DNA of 10,352 nt, from the NCBI GenBank assembly GCA_910587275.1, contig CAJUMD010000114.1:1-10352 (forward strand). The letters are read 5' to 3'. The notes under the pieces are model-generated. The model was not told the origin of the DNA, searched no databases, and saw only the letters and a list, made by a program, of their open reading frames with translations. Source of the stretch: an uncultured Kineothrix sp. GTDB lineage: Bacteria; Bacillota; Clostridia; Lachnospirales; Lachnospiraceae. Shown here piece after piece: positions 6,368-10,352 of the stretch (positions are counted from its first letter, which is position 1; every line of letters starts with the position of its first letter). A program made the translations under genes and the position numbers.

Positions 6368-6404
6368 CTTACAAAAAGGTAAGTTTGAGACAGGAAAATG
6401 TAAG
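6368..6404 (+). promoter_or_regulatory. Candidate response-regulator binding sites
   Basis: CTTAC (6368-6372) and GTAAG (6379-6383) form an inverted pair, and a second GTAAG lies at 6400-6404, exactly 21 bases (two helical turns) after the first. Tandem half-sites on one face of the helix upstream of a weak -35 are typical for activators of the OmpR family. The repeats are seen directly; binding by the regulator encoded at 4616-5296 is inferred. Confidence 0.5.
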
Positions 6405-6437
6405 CCGGAAAGATGGCAGATACGTTTCCTGTTTTTT
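6390..6437 (+). terminator. Possible terminator of the regulator/kinase operon
   Basis: ACAGGAAA (6390-6397) pairs perfectly with TTTCCTGT (6425-6432). The T run starting at 6432 continues to 6437. The 27-base loop is long for a terminator, so efficiency is doubtful. The T run is also part of the spacer and -10 of the next promoter. Confidence 0.4.
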
Positions 6438-6442
6438 ATAAT
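6413..6442 (+). promoter_or_regulatory. Promoter of the BceAB-like transporter operon
   Basis: A perfect TATAAT lies at 6437-6442. At 18 bases upstream the best -35 is ATGGCA (6413-6418), four of six matches to consensus, so the promoter looks activator-dependent. A perfect 8-bp inverted repeat, CGTTTCCT (6423-6430) and AGGAAACG (6451-6458), flanks the -10. The GTAAG sites lie just upstream. Confidence 0.6.
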
Positions 6443-6515
6443 GGGAATATAGGAAACGGGAGCGTGGCGGCAAATGCTTCCGGAAGAAAATGCGACAGAG
6501 GATGGAGGATGAAAA

Positions 6516-7325
6516 ATGGCGCTGTTGGAAGTGAGAAATGTTAAAAAAATATATACGGCACGTTTGGGTGCGGTGAAAGTACAGGCGTTAAACGACGTGA
6601 ATTTCTCGGTGGAAGAAGGGGAATATGTGGCGATTATGGGGGAATCCGGTTCCGGTAAGACGACGCTGTTAAACATCCTTGCCTCTTTGGACCGTGCCAC
6701 CAGCGGGCAGGTGCTGTTAAACGGGAGGAACCTGGCGCAAATCCGTTCAAGGGAACTGTGTGCTTTCCGGCGGGAGCATTTGGGATTTGTGTTTCAGGAT
6801 TTTAATCTGCTGGACAGTTTATCCCTGCGGGATAATATTTTCCTGCCCCTTGTTTTGGCGGGAACCGGATATGGGGAGATGGAACGGCGGTTAGAGCCTT
6901 TGGCGGCAAAACTGGGAATCGTGGATTTGCTGGATAAATTTCCCTATGAGGTATCGGGGGGACAGAAACAGCGTGCGGCAGCATGCAGGGCATTGATTAC
7001 GAAACCGGAAATCGTACTGGCGGACGAACCTACGGGAGCGCTGGATTCCAAGGCATCCAAACGGCTGTTAAAACTATTTGCGGACATCAACCGGGAAGGG
7101 CAGACCATACTGATGGTTACGCACAGCATACAGGCGGCAAGCCATGCGGGGCGCGTAATGTTTATTAAGGACGGCAGCGTGTTTCACCAAATATACAGGG
7201 GAAAACAATCGGACGATGAGATGTATAAGATGATATCCGATGCACTGGCCGTGCTGACGGCAAATAGAAATGACGACAGGGTCAGCGGAGGGGAGGAAAC
7301 AGAATGGACAGCAGGACGGAACTAA
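6516..7325 (+). CDS. BceA-like ABC transporter ATP-binding protein (MacB/LolD type)
   Basis: 269 residues. Cytoplasmic ATPase that powers a Bce-type permease, which frees lipid-linked cell-wall precursors from bound peptide antibiotics. Walker A G-E-S-G-S-G-K-T-T (42-50), Q-loop F-Q-D-F-N (Q94) followed by L-L-D-S-L-S-L-R-D-N-I, signature V-S-G-G-Q-K-Q-R (146-153), Walker B I-V-L-A-D-E (166-171), D-loop G-A-L-D, H-loop T-H (H203). The residues after Walker B, P-T-G-A-L-D-S-K, are characteristic of the MacB/LolD/FtsE branch. GGAGG lies 7 bases before the ATG. The last 22 bases overlap the permease start, which implies translational coupling. The C-terminal tail after about residue 245 is polar and probably not conserved. 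Confidence 0.95.
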   Translation: MALLEVRNVKKIYTARLGAVKVQALNDVNFSVEEGEYVAIMGESGSGKTTLLNILASLDRATSGQVLLNGRNLAQIRSRELCAFRREHLGFVFQDFNLLDSLSLRDNIFLPLVLAGTGYGEMERRLEPLAAKLGIVDLLDKFPYEVSGGQKQRAAACRALITKPEIVLADEPTGALDSKASKRLLKLFADINREGQTILMVTHSIQAASHAGRVMFIKDGSVFHQIYRGKQSDDEMYKMISDALAVLTANRNDDRVSGGEETEWTAGRN

Positions 7326-9424
7326 GAACCGGAAATAGACCGGAAAGCGGAAGGGAAGCAGAAAAAAGGAAAATGGGAAATGGGAGAAATAAGGAAACCA
7401 AAAAAGGGAAGCTGTGGAGAATCCTTCCGCAATTGGCATGGAAAGGGGTGTTAAACAATGGTACGGTATATTATCCGTATTTTGGCGCAGGTATTTTTTC
7501 CGTGTTTACCTATTTTGTGTTTTCCTCCATTCTTCATAATGATATTATAAGCATTTTGCCGAGAAGCGCTTATGCGTGGATAATGCTGGAAATCGGAAGG
7601 GTGCTGCTTGGGATTATCCTTCTGCCGTTTCTGTTCTATGCAAACAGTTTTTTAATCAAACGGAGGAAGAAGGAAATCGGACTGTATCATATTTTGGGGT
7701 TGGAAAAAAGGCATATCGGCATTTTGTTTTTCGCGGAAGCCGTTTTGACATACGGGATAGTGCTGTCGGCGGGAATCTTAAGCGGGACGGTGCTTTCCAA
7801 GTTCCTGTTTCTGCTGCTTTTACGCATGACGGGACTGCCCGTGGATGTAACGTTTGTTTTCCATCCGGGAGCCTTTGCGGAAACAGCAGTATTTTTCCTG
7901 TGGGTATATGCGTTAAACCTGGTTTATAATTTGCTCCAGGTGGGGAAAGCAAGGCCGGTGGAACTGCTTTCCGGTGGAAAAAAGGGGGAGAGGGAACCGC
8001 GTTTCCTTTGGGTGTCCGCAGCGTTTGGTATGGCGGCGCTGGTATGCGGATACCGGCTTTCCATAAACAGCAGAGTGGATTCCAAAATTTTCAGTAACTT
8101 CTTTTTGGCGGTATTTTGGGTTATTGTCGGTACGTATCTGCTGTTTACGTCAGGGAGTGTTGTTTTTCTGAAAGCGCTGAAAAAAAGAAAGGGATTTTAT
8201 TACCGTCCGTCCAATTTCATCACGGTATCGGGAATGTTAAAACGGATGAAGAAAAATGCGGCGAGCCTGTCCAATATCTGCATATTTTCCACAATGGTAA
8301 TGATTACGCTGACCTGCACTTCTTCTCTGTATTTGGGGTTGGATGGGGTGTTGTACTTTAATTATCCCATGGATATGAAAGCCTGCTTTAAGGAAAAGGA
8401 CTATGACGGCGAAAAGGTAAGGGGAAAACTGGAAGAACTGGAGCGCAAATACGGATTGCAGTTGGAAACGGATATGGATTACCTAAGAATCGAGCTTCCC
8501 TGCGGGAAAGAGGGAAATGCGTTCGGACTGACGTTTTCCGACCGGATGCGGCAGGCGGATAATTTCCGTGTGACGGTCCTTTTGGCGGAAGATTACGGCC
8601 GGATGGAAAACCGTCCGCTTGTTTTGGGGGAGGGAGAAGTGGCGCTTTACTGCACCGGAAAAGATTTCGGGTACGGCAGTGTGGTCTTTATGGGCAAGGA
8701 ACTTACGGTGAAGGAGCAGCCGGCCGAAATGCGGATTGCGCCAAAGGCTGGCGAAAACGGTTTTGGGGAAGCATATTACCTGATTGTAAAAGACAAAGAA
8801 GCAAGGGACGGTTTCGTGCGTATTTGGATGGAAGCAAACGGCGTGGAAGACGTGGAAGGCTTTTTGGCGGACCGCGAGGAACGCATCCTGCAGTTGGACG
8901 TGGAAGGAACGGAAGCGGAAAAACAGGCTTTTGTGAAGGAGTTTGGAAATTGGTGCCAAAAACAGCCCGGTATGGTGGGATTTGCCAATAATCTGGAAAA
9001 CCGTTCAGAAAGCAGGGAAATGATGGGCGGACTATTGTTTATCGGTATTCTGTTCAGCCTGATATTTTTTATGTGCCTGGTTTTAGTGATGTATTACAAG
9101 CAGATTTCGGAAGGTTATGAGGACAAAGAGGGATTTGCAGTCATGCAGAAGGTCGGCATGGGAAGCGGCGAAATCCGGGGAACGGTTCACAGGCAGATTC
9201 TGCTGGTATTTTACCTGCCGTTGGTGTTTGGGGTTCTGCATACGGTTGCGGGTCTGTGTATGGTGGAGAAACTGTTTGGGGCAATTTACTTTTACGACAG
9301 CAGGCTGCTTTGGCAGTGTGCGGGGGGAATGGTGTTATCGTTTGCGGCGGCGTATGGATTGAGTTATCTGCTGACGGCGAAGACTTATTATGGGATTGTG
9401 AGTGGGGAGCATGGAGTAGGATAG
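7304..9424 (+). CDS. BceB-like ABC transporter permease (FtsX family, 10 helices)
   Basis: 706 residues. Ten predicted membrane helices at roughly 55-78, 92-117, 137-172, 190-211, 234-253, 264-289, 321-346, 573-597, 631-655 and 667-692. Helices 7 and 8 are separated by a large extracellular domain of about 225 residues (347-572), the hallmark of BceB-type permeases and the part that recognises the peptide or its lipid target. FtsX-type cytoplasmic stretches (R-R-K-K-E-I-G-L-Y-H-I-L-G-L and K-E-G-F-A-V-M-Q-K-V-G-M) follow helices 2 and 8, as in the family. The ATG at 7304 has GGAGGGGAGGA just ahead. It gives an unusual polar tail of about 45 residues before the normal beginning at L-A-W-K-G-V-L-N-N; an ATG at 7373 has its ribosome site too close. 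The permease also serves as the sensor for the BceS-type kinase. Confidence 0.95.
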   Translation: MDSRTELRTGNRPESGREAEKRKMGNGRNKETKKGKLWRILPQLAWKGVLNNGTVYYPYFGAGIFSVFTYFVFSSILHNDIISILPRSAYAWIMLEIGRVLLGIILLPFLFYANSFLIKRRKKEIGLYHILGLEKRHIGILFFAEAVLTYGIVLSAGILSGTVLSKFLFLLLLRMTGLPVDVTFVFHPGAFAETAVFFLWVYALNLVYNLLQVGKARPVELLSGGKKGEREPRFLWVSAAFGMAALVCGYRLSINSRVDSKIFSNFFLAVFWVIVGTYLLFTSGSVVFLKALKKRKGFYYRPSNFITVSGMLKRMKKNAASLSNICIFSTMVMITLTCTSSLYLGLDGVLYFNYPMDMKACFKEKDYDGEKVRGKLEELERKYGLQLETDMDYLRIELPCGKEGNAFGLTFSDRMRQADNFRVTVLLAEDYGRMENRPLVLGEGEVALYCTGKDFGYGSVVFMGKELTVKEQPAEMRIAPKAGENGFGEAYYLIVKDKEARDGFVRIWMEANGVEDVEGFLADREERILQLDVEGTEAEKQAFVKEFGNWCQKQPGMVGFANNLENRSESREMMGGLLFIGILFSLIFFMCLVLVMYYKQISEGYEDKEGFAVMQKVGMGSGEIRGTVHRQILLVFYLPLVFGVLHTVAGLCMVEKLFGAIYFYDSRLLWQCAGGMVLSFAAAYGLSYLLTAKTYYGIVSGEHGVG

Positions 9425-9471
9425 GAGAGGGGATGCAGGAGACAGAAATGTAAAAGCTGTGGGAAGTAGGG

Positions 9472-9501
9472 ACAGGGATTATGGTTTTTCATAATCCCTG
9501 T
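9472..9501. terminator. 12-bp hairpin shared by convergent genes
   Basis: ACAGGGATTATG (9472-9483) pairs perfectly with CATAATCCCTGT (9490-9501) around GTTTTT. It lies 47 bases after the permease stop. The stop codon of the minus-strand kinase gene (9489-9491) is inside the structure, so one arm is the end of that gene. Neither side has a long T run (plus side: TGCTTTAAAG), so efficiency is uncertain. Confidence 0.6.
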
Positions 9502-10352
9502 TGCTTTAAAGTAATGATTGCATGGAATGTCAACGTATCGGAATTGTAGTATATCTGCATATTTCCATTGTACCTGGCGACAATTTTGCGGATGCTTTTA
9601 AGTCCGAAACCATGCTTATGGCTGCGGGGTATACTTATAGTCGGACTACCGTTTTTCGTGATGAAAGGATCTGTCCGGCAGGAATTTATGACCGTCAAAA
9701 CGGTAAATGGAGTTTTAACTTTTTTGCTTGTACTGATTTCAATAAATGATTCTGGAATGTATTCAGCCGCTTTCACAGCATTGTCGAGCAGATTGCAGAA
9801 TAATGAGGTAAGGTCATTGTCAGCAATAAATTCTGTCGTTCCGCTTCGGATATCGGCGTGAAAAGCTATGTGGTTGTCAGTGCACTGCTGCATATAGCGA
9901 CATAGAATGGAATTTAGCATTTCATGATCACATAGCCGGGAAGATTCTTTAAGGTCTGGGGAAAGCACCAATTGTCGGATGTAGGCGCTTATTTTAGCAT
10001 ATTCCTTTTGTTCATTCAGCATAGCAATGGACTGCAGGTGTTTTTTTATGTCATGGATTAAAATACGCTGGTTTTCATTTTGTGCATTCAGCATTTTATA
10101 GTATTGTGCCAAATCTGACTCTTTTTGGAGCAATAATTGCATTTCTGTAAATTCCATGTTTTTTTTCTGATGATACAGATTGATTTCAAACATGAACAGA
10201 TTTGCTGTCAGCAAAAAAACAGCGCCCACAACAATCATCCAATCAAGTGATGATGGGAGAGAAACAGATTCGCCAATACTTATAAAAGTAAACATAATAA
10301 AGGTAGTGTCAAGTAATCTATGAAAAACTGAGCCGAAAAAAAATAGGCTCAA
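9489..10352 (-). CDS. AgrC-like GHKL sensor histidine kinase, partial (start beyond window)
   Basis: 287 residues are visible; the frame runs off the right edge, so the upstream membrane domain is missing. The visible part starts with two hydrophobic segments (about 3-27 and 38-56), then a coiled-coil-like stretch rich in Gln, Glu and Leu, and H100 in I-L-I-H-D-I-K-K-H-L, the phosphorylation motif of AgrC-type kinases. The GHKL ATPase part has N-L-L-D-N-A-V-K-A-A (N191), V-I-N-S-C in place of the usual D-T-G box, and H-G-F-G-L-K-S-I (G248, G250), as expected for the AgrC/ComD group. Such kinases sense peptides, often secreted quorum signals, and pair with a LytTR-type regulator that should lie outside the window. 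Codon use is clearly more AT-rich than in the Bce-type operon. Confidence 0.88.
   Translation of the reverse strand: MSLFFFGSVFHRLLDTTFIMFTFISIGESVSLPSSLDWMIVVGAVFLLTANLFMFEINLYHQKKNMEFTEMQLLLQKESDLAQYYKMLNAQNENQRILIHDIKKHLQSIAMLNEQKEYAKISAYIRQLVLSPDLKESSRLCDHEMLNSILCRYMQQCTDNHIAFHADIRSGTTEFIADNDLTSLFCNLLDNAVKAAEYIPESFIEISTSKKVKTPFTVLTVINSCRTDPFITKNGSPTISIPRSHKHGFGLKSIRKIVARYNGNMQIYYNSDTLTFHAIITLKQQGL

Overview
The window looks like chromosomal DNA from a low-to-mid GC Gram-positive anaerobe, probably a gut Clostridia of the Lachnospiraceae type. The pointers are the Bce-type antimicrobial-peptide module, purine-rich GGAGG ribosome sites, TTGACA/TATAAT-type promoters, and an SSB plus small membrane protein pair that resembles cargo of Firmicutes integrative conjugative elements (ICEs). 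Species cannot be fixed from the sequence alone.

Left part (1-2567): a patchwork. It opens with the 3' end of a GNAT acetyltransferase (3-167). Next is a small two-helix membrane protein gene whose natural ATG (212) is one base out of frame with its body (to 435). A non-coding stretch carries a near-consensus promoter (602-630) and a long leader that can hide the ribosome site of an ICE-type ssb (789-1214). A terminator and a small membrane protein gene (1321-1581) follow. Directly after that lies the 3' part of an ABC exporter gene (about 1593-2567). It has lost nearly all of its membrane domain but keeps a complete ATPase domain. This reads as a recombination scar between element-type DNA and an older exporter locus.

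Middle (2568-3446): a long perfect inverted repeat (2650-2693) acts as a likely shared terminator between the ABC remnant and a minus-strand bacteriohemerythrin gene (2711-3112). Between hemerythrin and the next gene are two divergent promoters.

Main module (3447-9424, plus strand): a membrane-anchored D,D-carboxypeptidase-like protein, a BceR-like response regulator, a BceS-like intramembrane-sensing histidine kinase, then a BceA-like ATPase and a 10-helix BceB-like permease. By analogy with Bce systems, the permease senses a cell-wall-targeting peptide at its large extracellular loop and signals flux to the short kinase. The kinase phosphorylates the regulator, which activates the promoter in front of the ATPase gene. 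That promoter region (6357-6515) has GTAAG half-sites 21 bp apart, a TATAAT box with a weak -35, and overlapping inverted repeats that could also terminate the upstream operon. The carboxypeptidase in the same transcription unit as the two-component genes suggests that peptidoglycan stem trimming is linked to the resistance response.

Right edge (9489-10352, minus strand): the C-terminal part of an AgrC/GHKL-type sensor kinase, more AT-rich than its neighbours, running off the window. It ends inside a 12-bp hairpin that it shares with the convergent Bce-type operon. No rRNA, tRNA, CRISPR array, complete insertion sequence or origin was seen.
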